Assembly: GCF_900343025.1 (NCBI RefSeq)
Contig: NZ_OUND01000003.1
Location: 124,001-188,000 of the forward strand
DNA from: Arsenophonus endosymbiont of Aleurodicus floccissimus
Lineage (GTDB): Bacteria > Pseudomonadota > Gammaproteobacteria > Enterobacterales > Enterobacteriaceae
DNA: 64,000 nucleotides
Direction: 5' to 3'
Made by a program: the position numbers and the translations under genes. Under the pieces are notes generated by a model. The model was not told where the DNA came from. It did not search any database and was given only the letters and a program-made list of their open reading frames with translations. Positions 19,473 to 30,921 of this stretch are shown here, piece after piece. Each line of letters starts with the position of its first letter. The stretch's first letter is position 1.

Positions 19473-20981
19473 TTATTCGTCACAGTTTATATAAGCACGA
19501 TTTAACAAAAATTGGGCAAGTAAAGCCACCGGGCGGCCTGTTGCTCCTTTTGCCTTTCCTGATTGCCAAGCTGTTCCTGCAATATCTAAATGTGCCCAGT
19601 GATACTTAGTAGCAAAATGTTCTAGGAAACAGCCAGCGGTAATTGCACCACCAGAACGGCCTCCTATATTGGCAAAATCTGCAAAATTTGATTCTAATTG
19701 CTCAGAAAACTCTTTAGCCAGAGGCAGTCGCCATGCTTTATCGCCGGCTTGCTTAGCAGCATTCAGTAATTCATGTGCTAAGGGATTATGGTTTGACATT
19801 AATCCACTATAGTGATTACCAAGTGCAATAATACAGGCTCCGGTTAAAGTTGCAACATCAATTACCACATCAGGATCAAAACGTTCTACATAAGTTAGTG
19901 TGTCACAAAGAACCAATCTTCCTTCCGCATCAGTATTAAGGACTTCTACTGTCTGCTCTGACATGGTGGTTAAAATATCACCAGGGCGATAAGCTTTACC
20001 GCTCGGCATGTTTTCACAGCCGGCCAACACTGCGGTGACGTTAATCGGCAGTTTTAGTTCAGTAACAAATCGCATAACGCCATAAACAGTTGCGGCTCCA
20101 CACATATCATATTTCATTTCATCCATGCCATCGGATGGTTTAATAGAAATACCACCAGAGTCAAAAGTTAATCCTTTACCGACCAACACAATTGGTTTAG
20201 CCGTTGGATCGTCATTTCCTTTATATTGCATGATCGACATTAGCGATTCGTTTTGTGAGCCTTGGCCTACGGCTAAATAGGCATTCATTGCCAGTTCTTT
20301 CATCTGTTCTTCGCCGATCACTTTGGTGGTAAGATTTTCATAATCATCGGCTAATTGACTTGCTTGTGAGGCTAAATAAGCTGCATTGCAAATATTGGGC
20401 GGCATGTTAGCCAGATCTTTGGTTGATTTTATACCCAGCGCGACCGCAAGGCCGTGTTGAATAGCGCGCTCGCCATTAGGTAAATCACGGCTTGTTGCGA
20501 CATTAAAGACAATTTTACGTAATGGCCGTCGTGGGTCGCTCTTATTGCTTTTAAGTTGGTTAAATACATATAATGTTTCTTTTGCAGTTTCTACTGCCTG
20601 GCGAACTTTCCAATAATTATTACGGCTTTTTACATGCAATTCAGTTAGAAAGCAGACAGCTTCCATTGAGCCAGTCTCATTCAAGGTATTAATTGTTTTT
20701 TGGATAATCTGTTTATATTGACGCTCATCGAGTTCACATTCTTTACCGCATCCAACTAACAGAATACGTTCAGATAATATATTAGGAACATGGTGAAGTA
20801 ATAGCATTTGGCCAACTTTACCTTCCAGTTCTCCGCGGCGTAGTAAGGCACTGATATAGCCGTCACTGATCGTATCTAGTTGTTCGGCTATAGGGGATAA
20901 GCGGTGAGGTTCAAATACCCCAACAATAATACAGGCGCTACGCTGTTTCTCTGGGCTATCGCTTTTTACACTAAACTCCAT
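19473..20981 (-). CDS. pepA: Leucyl aminopeptidase PepA (also XerAB-type recombination and regulatory protein)
   Basis: 502 residues (E. coli 503). The C-terminal catalytic domain of the M17 family is complete: [20 protein letters not shown] near 268-287 and the signature NTDAEGRL at 349-356, which carry the two-metal site ligands. The N-terminal domain is the DNA-contacting part. In E. coli PepA is a hexameric aminopeptidase that also helps XerCD at cer and regulates carAB with pyrimidines. No lesions. It is divergent from lptF with a 289-base spacer and followed by holC-valS on the same strand. Confidence 0.97.
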   Translation of the reverse strand: MEFSVKSDSPEKQRSACIIVGVFEPHRLSPIAEQLDTISDGYISALLRRGELEGKVGQMLLLHHVPNILSERILLVGCGKECELDERQYKQIIQKTINTLNETGSMEAVCFLTELHVKSRNNYWKVRQAVETAKETLYVFNQLKSNKSDPRRPLRKIVFNVATSRDLPNGERAIQHGLAVALGIKSTKDLANMPPNICNAAYLASQASQLADDYENLTTKVIGEEQMKELAMNAYLAVGQGSQNESLMSIMQYKGNDDPTAKPIVLVGKGLTFDSGGISIKPSDGMDEMKYDMCGAATVYGVMRFVTELKLPINVTAVLAGCENMPSGKAYRPGDILTTMSEQTVEVLNTDAEGRLVLCDTLTYVERFDPDVVIDVATLTGACIIALGNHYSGLMSNHNPLAHELLNAAKQAGDKAWRLPLAKEFSEQLESNFADFANIGGRSGGAITAGCFLEHFATKYHWAHLDIAGTAWQSGKAKGATGRPVALLAQFLLNRAYINCDE

Positions 20982-21270
20982 ACATTCTCCTGAATTTTAA
21001 AGACAAAGATTAATACTATCACTAAAATTAACGAACAGTATAAATTTACCTTATGAAATAACTGCTTTATGTTAAACTAACCGAATGGTTTAGGATAGTA
21101 ATAGGTAACGATTAAGCATATTCTGTTTGGTGATCGAATAGTTAATGCTGCATTTATCATCATGATACATTGTAACCATTAAGAAAACCAAAATATTGTA
21201 CGTAACTGTAACTATACGACGAAGTTAGCTATTTTGCTGCAAAAAACAAATTTTCACAGGTGTAATTAGT

Positions 21271-22368
21271 GTGATTATAATTCGATACTTAGTTAAGGAA
21301 ATACTGAAAAGTCAAGTTGCAATACTTTTTATCCTGATTTTAATTTTTTTTAGTCAAAAAACAATCAATATATTAAGTTCAGCGGTTCAGGGAAATATTC
21401 CTTCCGATTTAGTTTTTCCTCTTCTGGGGCTTGGAATTCCTGAAATGGCACAATTGATTTTGCCATTAAGTCAGTTTCTCGGCCTGTTGATGACCTACAG
21501 CAAACTCTATATCGATAGTGAAATTACTGTCATGCATGCCTGTGGCTTAGGTAAATGGGTATTAGTGACAGCGGCTTTAATTTTGGCATTGTTTACCGCG
21601 CTGGTTGCGGCAATAAATGTAGCCTGGATGTTACCCTGGTCGGCAAAATATCAAGAGCAAGTATTAGCCGATGCGAAAGCTAATCTTGGATTGGCTAGTA
21701 TGGTTGAGGGACAATTTAAAACCACTAAGGATCAAAATATTGTTCTTTATATTAGTGATGTAAAAGGCAAAAATTTTACTGATATTTTTATGGCGCAATT
21801 ACGCCCGGTTAATAACCAACGTCCTTCCGTGGTGATTGCAGAAAGTGGACGTATCCAAGAGGATCAAAACGGTAATCAAATTGTGGTATTAGATAAGGGA
21901 ACCCTCTATGAAGGTACAGCACTATTACGTGATTTTCGTATAACGGATTTTAAAGATTATCAGGCGGTAATCGATCATAAAGAAACCGCAGTTACAGGCG
22001 ATAAAAGCGAGCAAAAGGATATGTTGCAATTGTGGCGTGCTACAGATACTGAATCAAAATCAGAATTTCACTGGCGCTTAACACTAGTCGTTTCGGTACT
22101 TATTATGGCTTTGATGGTTGTGCCATTAAGTGAAGTTAATCCCAGACAGGGACGAGTCTTAAGTATGTTACCTGCGATGTTGCTTTATTTAATTTTCTTT
22201 TTATTACAAAGTACCCTGCACTCTAATGCTGAGAAAGGTGAAATTGATCCCAGAATAACAATGTGGCTAGTTAATGGGGCTTTTTTGCTATTAGCTATCG
22301 TATTGAATATTTGGGATACCGTTTCGATGCCTCGACTACGTGCTAAGTTCTTTAAAGGAGTCACCTGA
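21271..22368 (+). CDS. lptF: LPS export permease LptF
   Basis: 365 residues, matching E. coli LptF (366). The start is GTG at 21271 (MIIIRYLVKEILKSQVAILF). Three N-terminal transmembrane helices come first, then a periplasmic beta-jellyroll domain (about residues 135-265, with GTLYEGTALLRDFRITDFKD), then three C-terminal helices (VVPLSEVNPRQGRVLSMLPA). With LptG and the LptB ATPase it extracts lipopolysaccharide from the inner membrane and passes it to LptC. Its stop overlaps the lptG start by one base, so the two are translationally coupled. Retention indicates that the bacterium still makes LPS or a lipid A outer membrane. Confidence 0.97.
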   Translation: MIIIRYLVKEILKSQVAILFILILIFFSQKTINILSSAVQGNIPSDLVFPLLGLGIPEMAQLILPLSQFLGLLMTYSKLYIDSEITVMHACGLGKWVLVTAALILALFTALVAAINVAWMLPWSAKYQEQVLADAKANLGLASMVEGQFKTTKDQNIVLYISDVKGKNFTDIFMAQLRPVNNQRPSVVIAESGRIQEDQNGNQIVVLDKGTLYEGTALLRDFRITDFKDYQAVIDHKETAVTGDKSEQKDMLQLWRATDTESKSEFHWRLTLVVSVLIMALMVVPLSEVNPRQGRVLSMLPAMLLYLIFFLLQSTLHSNAEKGEIDPRITMWLVNGAFLLLAIVLNIWDTVSMPRLRAKFFKGVT

Positions 22369-23444
22369 TGTTTGGTGTATTAGATAAATATATTGGGCGT
22401 ACTATTCTCTCCTCGATCCTAATGACCCTTTTTATGTTGGTTTCATTATCGGGTATTATTAAATTTGTTGAGCAATTAAGAAAAGTTGGTGATGGTGACT
22501 ATACCACCTGGAGTGCCGGAATTTTTACTTTATTAACCGTTCCGAGAGATGTTGAAGTATTTTTTCCGATGGCAGCACTGTTAGGTGCATTACTTGGATT
22601 GGGAACCCTGGCAACCGGTAGTGAATTGGTAGTAATGCAGGCGGCTGGTTTTTCTCGCTTACAGGTTGGGATGTCAGTGATGAAGACCGCGATCCCTTTA
22701 GTGATTTTGACGATGGTTATTGGTGAATGGGTTGCACCTGCAGCGGAGCAGTGGGCACGTAACTACCGGGCTGAAAAAATTGTCGGTCGATCGTTAATGG
22801 TGACAGATCGTGGGTTATGGGCTAAAGATGGCAATAATTTTATTCATATTCAGCGCGTTATCGATCAAAATGACATAAAAGAAATTTCCATTTACCAATT
22901 TGATGCGCAGAAAAAACTGCAAGCGGTCATTTTTGCTGCTTCAGGTCGCTATAGTTCTGATACTCACCAGTGGCAATTGTCGCAAGTAGATAAATCATTG
23001 ATTAACAATGAAAAGAAAATTACTGGCTCCCAAAGTTTATTGATGGATTGGAAAACCAATCTAAGTCCAGAAAAATTAGGGGTAGTTTCTCTGGAACCTG
23101 ATTCGTTAGCAATAAGGGGCCTGTATAAATATGTTAAATATCTTAAGGAAAATGGGCAAGAAGCATCAGTCTATCAACTAAGTATGTGGAAGAAAATCCT
23201 GTCACCACTTTCTGTCGCTGTTATGATGTTAATGGCACTATCATTTATTTTTGGCCCGCTGCGAAGTGTCGCAATGGGGGTAAGGGTATTGATCGGTATT
23301 TCAGGGGGATTTATTTTCTATCTGCTAAATGAGTGCTTTGGTAACCTAAATTTAGTCTATTGTGTTCCTCCTCTGATAGCAGTAATGTTACCTAGTGTAT
23401 TATTTCTGGGATTTAGCATTTTATTATTAATGCGACGCCAATAA
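22368..23444 (+). CDS. lptG: LPS export permease LptG
   Basis: 358 residues, near the E. coli length of 360. It opens MFGVLDKYIGRTILSSILMT and has the same six-helix plus periplasmic jellyroll plan as LptF, with the family phrase MQAAGFSRLQVGMSVMKTAI in the coupling-helix region that contacts LptB. It starts at the TGATG overlap with lptF. AGGAG lies 8 bases before the ATG. Intact. Confidence 0.97.
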   Translation: MFGVLDKYIGRTILSSILMTLFMLVSLSGIIKFVEQLRKVGDGDYTTWSAGIFTLLTVPRDVEVFFPMAALLGALLGLGTLATGSELVVMQAAGFSRLQVGMSVMKTAIPLVILTMVIGEWVAPAAEQWARNYRAEKIVGRSLMVTDRGLWAKDGNNFIHIQRVIDQNDIKEISIYQFDAQKKLQAVIFAASGRYSSDTHQWQLSQVDKSLINNEKKITGSQSLLMDWKTNLSPEKLGVVSLEPDSLAIRGLYKYVKYLKENGQEASVYQLSMWKKILSPLSVAVMMLMALSFIFGPLRSVAMGVRVLIGISGGFIFYLLNECFGNLNLVYCVPPLIAVMLPSVLFLGFSILLLMRRQ

Positions 23445-23454
23445 TTAGTTTTGA

Positions 23455-23493
23455 CAGCATGGTTAGGTATATTATCAATGCGCTACCATGCTG
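23455..23493 (+). terminator. Hairpin after lptG
   Basis: CAGCATGGT and ACCATGCTG pair perfectly (9 bp) around a 21-base loop, 11 bases after the lptG stop. The loop is long and there is no clear T-run, so it is a possible terminator or RNA-end-stabilising structure only. Confidence 0.45.
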
Positions 23494-23576
23494 ATAAAAA
23501 ATTTATTCCTTATTATTCGGCTTAACCATGATCAGGGCTTTCTAGCAGTTTTTTGACCAGATTTGCCGCAAAATCT

Positions 23577-23600
23577 TGTTTGTTTGTTTGTTTGTTTGGT
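23577..23600 (+). repeat. TTTG microsatellite
   Basis: About six head-to-tail TTTG units followed by an impure TTGG tail up to about 23615. It lies in the spacer between lptG and the ampH remnant and codes for nothing. Confidence 0.8.
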
Positions 23601-23661
23601 TGGGTTGGTTGTTTGGAAAGGATTGCTATTGTGATTTATAGTTAACGCGGCAGTTAAATCA

Positions 23662-24829
23662 TTATAACAGACTAAATTTACTGCCTTTTTTGAGTGAAAT
23701 CACGGCAAATATACTAATACGTTGTTGTGGGATCATGGTCATATAGGTATTAAAACCACCACCACCCGTTTTTTGATAGATTCCGGGAATGCCATCGCGC
23801 GGATTCATATAAACCCATCCAAGACCAATACCATCGGCATGTCCTGCGACGTCCATACTTTTAATGTCAGTAAGTATATCGCGAGCGAAATAGATCGCTT
23901 GTTCGCGTTGAGTGGTTTTTTACTTACTTGCGTATGGGTTGACAGAAATTGTTGCATCCATCTTTGCATATCAGTTGGTGTTGAATAAACCCCGCCACTA
24001 CCGGCGGCAGCTAAGGTACTAATACATGGACTGGATTTATAACCGGCCATTATAGGCGAGAACATTGATTGGTAGTTGGTGTAAAGGTGGTATCATACAT
24101 TTCGGCTGGTAAGGTAATTTTTTTGGCAAATAGTTGCTTATAAGATTTTCCTGCCGCTTTTGCCAAGGCATCAGCTAATAGATCATAAGCCAGATTAGAA
24201 TAAGCAGCTTTGGTTTCCGGGTAAACATTTAATTTTTGCCTTTTTGAGCCATGTCCAAAGGTTTGATTGGGTTGGCCAAACAAATACTGGCCGGCCGGTT
24301 TTACCGCCAGGTTGCTCTCTTGGTAAACCAACTAGTATGATTCGCCAGGTGATATAATCGAATAGGTTATTTTCCATTGTAAATAGGAATATGAGTACCA
24401 AAATAGCTGTAGTTTTGTAGGGGATCAGTAATACGTAATTTTTTATCTGCTTCTAATTTGATCATGACTTCACTGGCCATTAGTTTGGTTAATGAAGCAA
24501 TGCGGATCAGTGAATTAGGGCCCGGTTTTTGTCGCGCTCCGGACGCAGTTTTACCGTAATAGCGGCTCACTATCTGATCATTATCGATGACAATGATTGG
24601 CCATCCCTTGTGGATTTGTTTCAGCAAAAATTTGGCTAGCAAAACGATCAACCAAATCGGTGGTTTTTTCTGTAATGGGTTGATGACGATTGAGAATTTC
24701 TAGTGCTGTTGGTGAAATTGATGAAGTTTTGGCTGAAGGAAGCTTTGTTTCTGTTGTCGATGACGAGCAACCAGTGAGCGATAAAAATAGTGTCAAGGCT
24801 GAAAAGAATTTTAGGCAAAATAGTTGCAT
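23662..24829 (-). pseudogene. ampH: ampH penicillin-binding protein / DD-peptidase, broken
   Basis: Class C beta-lactamase-fold enzyme. Here it starts with a lipoprotein-like signal (LFLSLTGC, lipobox LTGC), then IVIDNDQIVSRYYGKT, the active-site SxxK block (RIASLTKLMASE), REQPGGKTGRPVFVWPT, the YxN-type segment AYSNLAYDLLADALAKAAGK and the C-terminal KTGGGGFNTYMTMIPQ. All of this matches E. coli AmpH, which trims and recycles peptidoglycan. The frame breaks near 24590, 24370, 24200, 24060 and 23850, so at least five frameshifts disable it. Expected cell-envelope remodelling effects are inferred. No operon partner is visible. Confidence 0.88.
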
Positions 24830-25069
24830 TCTTAATAAACCAGTATCAATAAATTTTTATAAACAATCGCCTGATAAATATTTAATTTTTCATTAACGCC
24901 TTCATCAGGCAGCAGGAAAAAATAGATTATGTTGTTGATGTTAAAAGTATTATATAATATAATTCTCTAATTATAGAAAAATTGTGAATATAAGCTATAA
25001 AACTATTTTATAATGTTTTATTGACAGCACAAAAATCTAATTCTTATAGTGGTTAATATTGAATCGATA

Positions 25070-25097
25070 AAAGAGTAGCCATAACACACTACTCTTT
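25070..25097 (-). terminator. Hairpin downstream of the sip operon
   Basis: AAAGAGTAG and CTACTCTTT pair perfectly around a 10-base loop; on the minus strand the stem ends in CTCTTTTAT. It lies about 55 bases beyond the sipD stop and probably ended the large type III operon. The rest of the 24830-25150 spacer shows nothing. Confidence 0.6.
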
Positions 25098-25150
25098 ATT
25101 ATTTAAATAGAAGCTGGTAAGGGGTTAACGTAAAAAACTTTTGGCGCTAT

Positions 25151-26343
25151 CTAAAACATAGCATTGATGGTACTGCTTAAAATTTTAACGAAGTTATCAT
25201 TGGCGGCATTATAGCGTTGTGACATTTCATCTAGCATGGCTTAATAATCTTTTTTAGTGGTATTGATGGCGGTATTAACCAGATTGAAACGAGCCAGGGA
25301 GATCTCAAGATTATCTTTGGTTAGTTGTTGCAGATTTTTCACTATTCTATAACACGTTCTAGTGGCTTGGTATCAATTTTAATTGTAATACCTTGAGTTA
25401 AACTATTTTTGTCGATTTGATCTAAATCGGGCGCTTTAATAAAGGTACTGGTAATTTTTTGCTCAAAGTTTTGACTATAACTTTTCATCATAGCCAATGC
25501 TTGTTCTTCAATGTAACACACATCGCTGTCATCGCCAACTATTTTATAACTGCCATCTGCCTGTTGAATAAATTTAATTTCTTGTTGATAAATGATACTG
25601 CAAGTCTCTTGCGATAATTTAGTTATTAATTGTTGAAGATCATCCACCATTTTTTGTTGTTTAAAATTGATAAAGTTATCTTTTGAATTTTCGTTAACAT
25701 AGTTACTGACTTCAGAAAGTAAACCACTAATTTCCTAGAATTTTTCCATACTATTTTTAAATACATCGTGATAACTATGTAGATAATTTTTATTAGCATC
25801 TCTAATAGTTTGCTGAATATCATTAAACATCACGATTAATGAGTGATAGCTATTTTCGGCTAATGTGTGTTGCGCCGCTTGCGCGAGTTTTTGTTGGCTA
25901 GCGGCTAATAATGCCTGATGTGACTGTTGATAACTTTTTACAACAGGCGCCGGATTTTCATCAGATAATAGCCGGTTAAGGTTAATTTGGCCGTTTTTTA
26001 TTAATGTCTGATCTTTATTTATTTTTCCATTTATTATATTTTGAATCCCACTGTCTATCTCTCTATTACCATTTGTTATATCGTTTAGCGATCCTTCTAT
26101 GACATAAAAATAGAAATTTTGTTTGTTTCGCAATTTATCATCTGGCTTAAGGTAAATGAGATGATCTTTTATTATTTCAGGCGGTAAAATAGTCAAACTT
26201 GCTGGTAGAATAGGTTGAGTATTGGTTTTGATAAATGCAAATGCAGACACAGTGTTTTTGTGCTCTATACTAGACGAAAACCCGGCAGAATGTGACGTGG
26301 AATAATTTATTGCTGTGACCATAAAAATTCTCGTTTCAATCAT
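25151..26343 (-). pseudogene. sipD: sipD/ipaD-type needle tip protein, broken
   Basis: Last gene of the minus-strand operon. The open N-terminal part (26343-25738; a likely true start is the Met of MVTAINYSTSH) contains a long helical segment, KSYQQSHQALLAASQQKLAQ. After a TAG at 25735-25737 comes a second stretch (DLQQLITKLSQETCSIIYQQ). A frameshift near 25342 precedes the coiled-coil C-terminal helix with YNAANDNFVKILSSTINAMF. The last pattern is the ending of the IpaD/SipD/BipD family, whose members cap the needle and sense host contact. Order sicA-sipB-sipC-sipD is that of SPI-1. The call rests mainly on position and the C-terminal helix. Confidence 0.75.
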
Positions 26344-26440
26344 CGATTATTAAGTACGCGCTAATATTAAGCTCTAATATTGCCTTAGATAGTGGATATA
26401 GCTTATTGACTATATTCGATCATTTTATTAAGAATTTGTA

Positions 26441-27123
26441 TCAGTTTGTTTTTACTTCGTCGTTGATATTTTCTTCCGCTGATGGGTCTCTCCAGTGGGA
26501 TTATTAATTTGTTACTCAGTTTCTAAAATACGTTGGTTACCCTGTTCTTTGATTTGCCCAGAAGCTAGGGGTTGTTGCGCAATTTGGCTGATTGGGTTTG
26601 ATAAGCTGCTAATAGCATTTCCAGCTATCAGGGAGCTATTTTGTAGATTGCCAATATTGTTGGTGTTTGTTTGTGACAACCCGTTATAATTGATCCCTGC
26701 GCCGGCGATTTGTCATTTCCAGACTTAAGGAGCTACCGGCGATAGCACTTATTAATAGTGAACCGGCTTCGGTGTATTTACTATCTTTGACTTTTTCGCT
26801 GGATTGTAGGGTGGTGATTTTTAGTAGGTCTCCGTTGTTACGGCTTTTGGCGTTAAGTTCTCTTAATGTAGTGGATATTTTGTTAAACGCTCGATTATCG
26901 CTTGCGCATCTTTTTCCACTATTGGTTGTGTAAGTAGCGGTAAATTGGTTTGATTGATTTGCTCTTTGGTTGTCTGTTCAATCTACAGCAGCGCTGTTTT
27001 GTTAGCTAAATGCTGAGAGACTAATTTGTCAGAAATTTGATTAGATTCTGTCGTGTTTTTAGCATCCTTTACCGCTATTGATGGAATAAAACTTTTAGTT
27101 ACTGAAGGAGTAGTAGTTTTCAT
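26441..27123 (-). pseudogene. sipC: sipC/ipaC-type translocator, heavily broken
   Basis: Between sipB and sipD a decayed gene starts at ATG 27123 (MKTTTPSVTKSFIPSIAVKD). Stops occur after about 46 codons and several times later, with frame changes. A short hydrophobic stretch (LLISAIAGSSLSLEM) near 26760 could be the membrane-inserting part, and Gln/Asn/Ser-rich segments follow. SipC-type proteins form the translocation pore in the host membrane with SipB. Direct sequence similarity is weak in this state; the assignment comes mostly from the conserved gene order. Confidence 0.6.
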
Positions 27124-27135
27124 GGTTAAGTCCTT

Positions 27136-29254
27136 TTATGCCATAGTGTTTAAATTATGAGTAATATATTTACCGGTATGCAGGCTTTGGCTGCCCATTT
27201 CGCCTATTTTACGCATTAACTCAGCGATCGTTTCCATCTCTTTGGCAAAGTTGTCCATTACTTGGCTAAGCAGCTTATCCAGTTGAGCCATTATTTGATT
27301 AATGACGGTTAAATCACCTAATCGTTTAATAACATCTACTTCCAGATCAGTGGCGTAGAGATTTAAGGCAGCACTTGTGCTGGCATTGGTAACGGACAGG
27401 CCAAGCAGACTTTTTTGCATCGCCGAGGCACTAATATATTGGGCTAATTTATTTTTCATGGTATGAATTAATGCATTATTAATGATTTTATCCAGTAAAT
27501 TATTGAATGCTTGTTTGATAGCGATAGCAATCATTTTGCTGGTGTTGTTGCTTACCGTACGTGCTAAGTTAGTTAATAGATTATTAATCATTTTGTCCAG
27601 CAAGTGATTTAGGGCACGTTTAAATTTGTCAGCGATAATTTTACCGGCTACGCTGGCTAATTTCGCTGAGTCAATGGTGGTGGCAACCATTGTTACTGTA
27701 ACGGTAATGGTAGCGACAATGTCTGTTATTTCCTTGGTCTGTTTTTTCAGCTCGGCGATTTCACTTTCTGATGCTCCCCGTAATTTAGCTTCGCTAATTG
27801 CGATATTGCATAAAAAGTTGGAGATCTCTTGCGCCATTTTCATTATCAACTCACCGACTGGCGCTAATGCTTTATTCATAAAGGAGCCACCTGCTGCCTG
27901 GCTGATGGTATCAGCAGCGAGTAGGGCGATGCCGACTGCGGCTAGCACTAGGCTGGTTGGCACCACCGGTAAAGACGGCGGCGACCACCCCAACCGCAGC
28001 AATTCGCCAAAAAAAAATTTGGCCGCCAATCGCCAACCATTTGCGCGCTTCTCTTCTGCTTTACGGATTTTTTCATCAATATCCTGCGCTCGTTTTTCTG
28101 CCTGAATTTCAGTCATTCGTTGCATTTCTTGCAAAATTTCCCGTTGACTATTCATACTTTCTAGGGTGAGGGAACCGAGCAATTCACGCATTTTGGCCAT
28201 TAGATAAGTGAGTTTGGAGCTACTTGTCAAATGTTGCGATTCCAGCTCTGTTAAGGTTTTAAAGCTAGCTAGTTTTAAACTGAATAGGCTTTTTTCTGCT
28301 TCATCAAGCTGGTTAACGATGTCAGTGTCATTTTTGAGATCAGCCAGTCGAACACGTTGATTTTCGGTATCTCGCACCACGCTTTTGTAAGCGCCTTTGG
28401 GCGACTGAGATAGAATATAATTTCCGTTTATCCTCATCCATCGAATAGCCAACAGCGTTATACCATTCGGTATGGATAATACCATATTATCACGCCATTT
28501 TTTATTGGTTTGGCTGGTGCTATCGCTAAAGATAGGTTTCAGACGATTACGTTCAATGCCTTGTAGGAATTGAGTGATGGCGAGTTTTTTTGCTTGAGTT
28601 CATCAACTGACAGTTTGATATTAGTTAAATCTAACTTAAGCCATGGGAACTCTTGCTCTAACAGGTTGCTCATCTCTTGCCAGTCAGTGAGTCGATTTTT
28701 TCCTGCGATAGCTTGCCTAAACTGTTCACTGAGTCCTTGGTTTTCAAACAGATTGGCCAGTGCATTAGTATCAGCCTCGGTTTGTTCATGTAACTTTTGG
28801 GCGACATGTAGCCAGCTGTCAATAAAATCATCTCGATACTGGCTGAGATTTTTTTCAATTTTTAGATAGATTTGTTCCACTTTTTTAGCTTGTTGAATCT
28901 AATTATTCAATTGTGCTTGAATTTTCCAGTGAGTTAGATTTTCGTGTAGATTTTTAATCTCATTTTTACCGATAAATTGTTGATATTGTTTCATCAATAA
29001 CAGTAGTTTGGCATTATTATCTACGTTAGATAAAAGATTATCTGCCGGTGGAGTAAGGATAGGTATATCTTTACTAGATTGATTTTGACTGGTGGTCTTT
29101 TTTTGTTCGTTTTCAATCACACTATTGACTTGTTGAGTAATTTTTTTTGTAGTGTGGTTAACTGGTTGACTAGATTATTATCCGCAATTATATCTTGCTT
29201 TTCGGCAGTAAACGGGTGTGTTTTGTTGGCCGTTAATCGGCTAATTTCTATCAT
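27136..29254 (-). pseudogene. sipB: sipB/ipaB-type translocator, broken
   Basis: It starts at ATG 29254 (MIEISRLTANKTHPFTAEKQ). Open pieces 29120-28899, 28880-28539 and 28485-27136 follow, separated by frameshifts and stops. The last piece (449 codons) carries a coiled coil (MQRMTEIQAEKRAQDIDEKI) and two hydrophobic segments, LVLAAVGIALLAADTISQAA and DIVATITVTVTMVATTIDSA. These are the hallmark of the SipB/IpaB pore formers. Before the first hydrophobic segment another frame reads GVVAAVFTGGA, as SipB does, so indels hide inside the open piece. It follows the chaperone gene sicA by 7 bases. Confidence 0.85.
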
Positions 29255-29261
29255 CTTTAGG

Positions 29262-29769
<508 letters not shown>

Positions 29770-29853
29770 AGCATCTTCTCGCTTTATTTATGACAGAGTA
29801 AATGAATTTAAACGGTTTAACTTGCAAAAATCCGCCAAGTTAAAGCGTAAATA

Positions 29854-30921
29854 TTAAGGTTTTTGCTCACGGTTTTCTATCTCTATAGGTGAATTTTCAA
29901 GTACTGCAGCCATTTCTACCTGCTTTAACTAGATAAAAATATCAATCACATCCAGTAAATCTTGTTTTACCACGGTTTCGTACAATCGATAGCGGTGATA
30001 AATTTGGTGTGCCAGTTTAATGTTACGCACAATTGGGATACCGATCTCTTTGGCATAGGCTTGTACCGCCAGTGCATATTGGTTCGCCATGCGAACTGCC
30101 ACCAGAGGTAATATGCTATTGTCAGGATCAAAATAAATACCGACGGCAATATGGGTCGGATTGGCTAATATCATTGATGATTTTGCTATTGCTGGTTTAG
30201 TTTCAGCGTTGAGTGGTTCTTGATGAGCTCCGCGACCGGCCGATTTCATTTTTGGATTACCTTCATTTTCTTTGTATTCTCGTTTTACTTCATGCTTTTC
30301 CATTTTTATATCGTTGTGATGGAGAAAATATTCACACAGGGCATCTAACAACAAAATAGGTAGTGAAAATAGCAAAAAAAAACAAAACAAATTTCAGCGT
30401 TAAAATACGTCAATCATAAATAATATGCCAAATCGTTTTTCGTTGGGTGAATAATAGTGTTAATTGATATGATTGAATGAAAAAATAACAACTACTGATA
30501 AAAATAGTAATGCTTTGAAAAGGTTTTTGAGCGTTCGTTTATCTACTAGCCTTTTTATTCCTTGCGCGATATCCAGTTTTTTAAAATCTAGTTTAATAGC
30601 TTCGGTTGCCAGGATAAATTTTGCTTGGATCAATGATGGGATGATGGCAGCTAATGCCCTGATAAAAATCACTGGTAGGACAGGCGATAAAAATAATGAT
30701 ATTAATGCATTGATAAAACTTTGCTGGTTAATATTGTATGGATTTAACAAAATATACTGATAAAAATAAATAAATTGCTCAAACTCGAGATAAAACCCTA
30801 ATACACCGATGCCAGCAAAATAGGCACAAGCGGAAACTAAATCTTTGCTTTTAAAGGATTGGCCTTTTTTTGTTGAATCACGTAATTTTTTGGCCGTTGG
30901 TTTTGCTGTTTTTTCTGCCAT
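29854..30921 (-). pseudogene. spaS: spaS (sctU) export switch protein, broken
   Basis: The N-terminal membrane half opens MAEKTAKPTAKKLRDSTKKG and contains four hydrophobic segments. The frame breaks near 30440. The cytoplasmic half (30390-29929) carries the autocleavage motif NPTH in MILANPTHIAVGIYFDPDN, then VAVRMANQYALAVQAYAKEI and NIKLAHQIYHRYRLYE. At the C terminus a TAG replaces the expected Trp (VIDIFI-stop-LKQVEMAA). SctU self-cleaves at N/PTH and switches export from needle to translocators. The ATG overlaps the spaR stop. Confidence 0.9.

Noticed and set aside
23577-23615. TTTG microsatellite as a phase-variation switch
   Set aside because: It is in a spacer after lptG and far from any start codon; the flanking ampH gene is dead and reads towards it.
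27626-28105. A 159-codon plus-strand frame opposite sipB
   Set aside because: It is the antisense shadow of the helical SipB sequence; no ribosome site and no recognisable domain.
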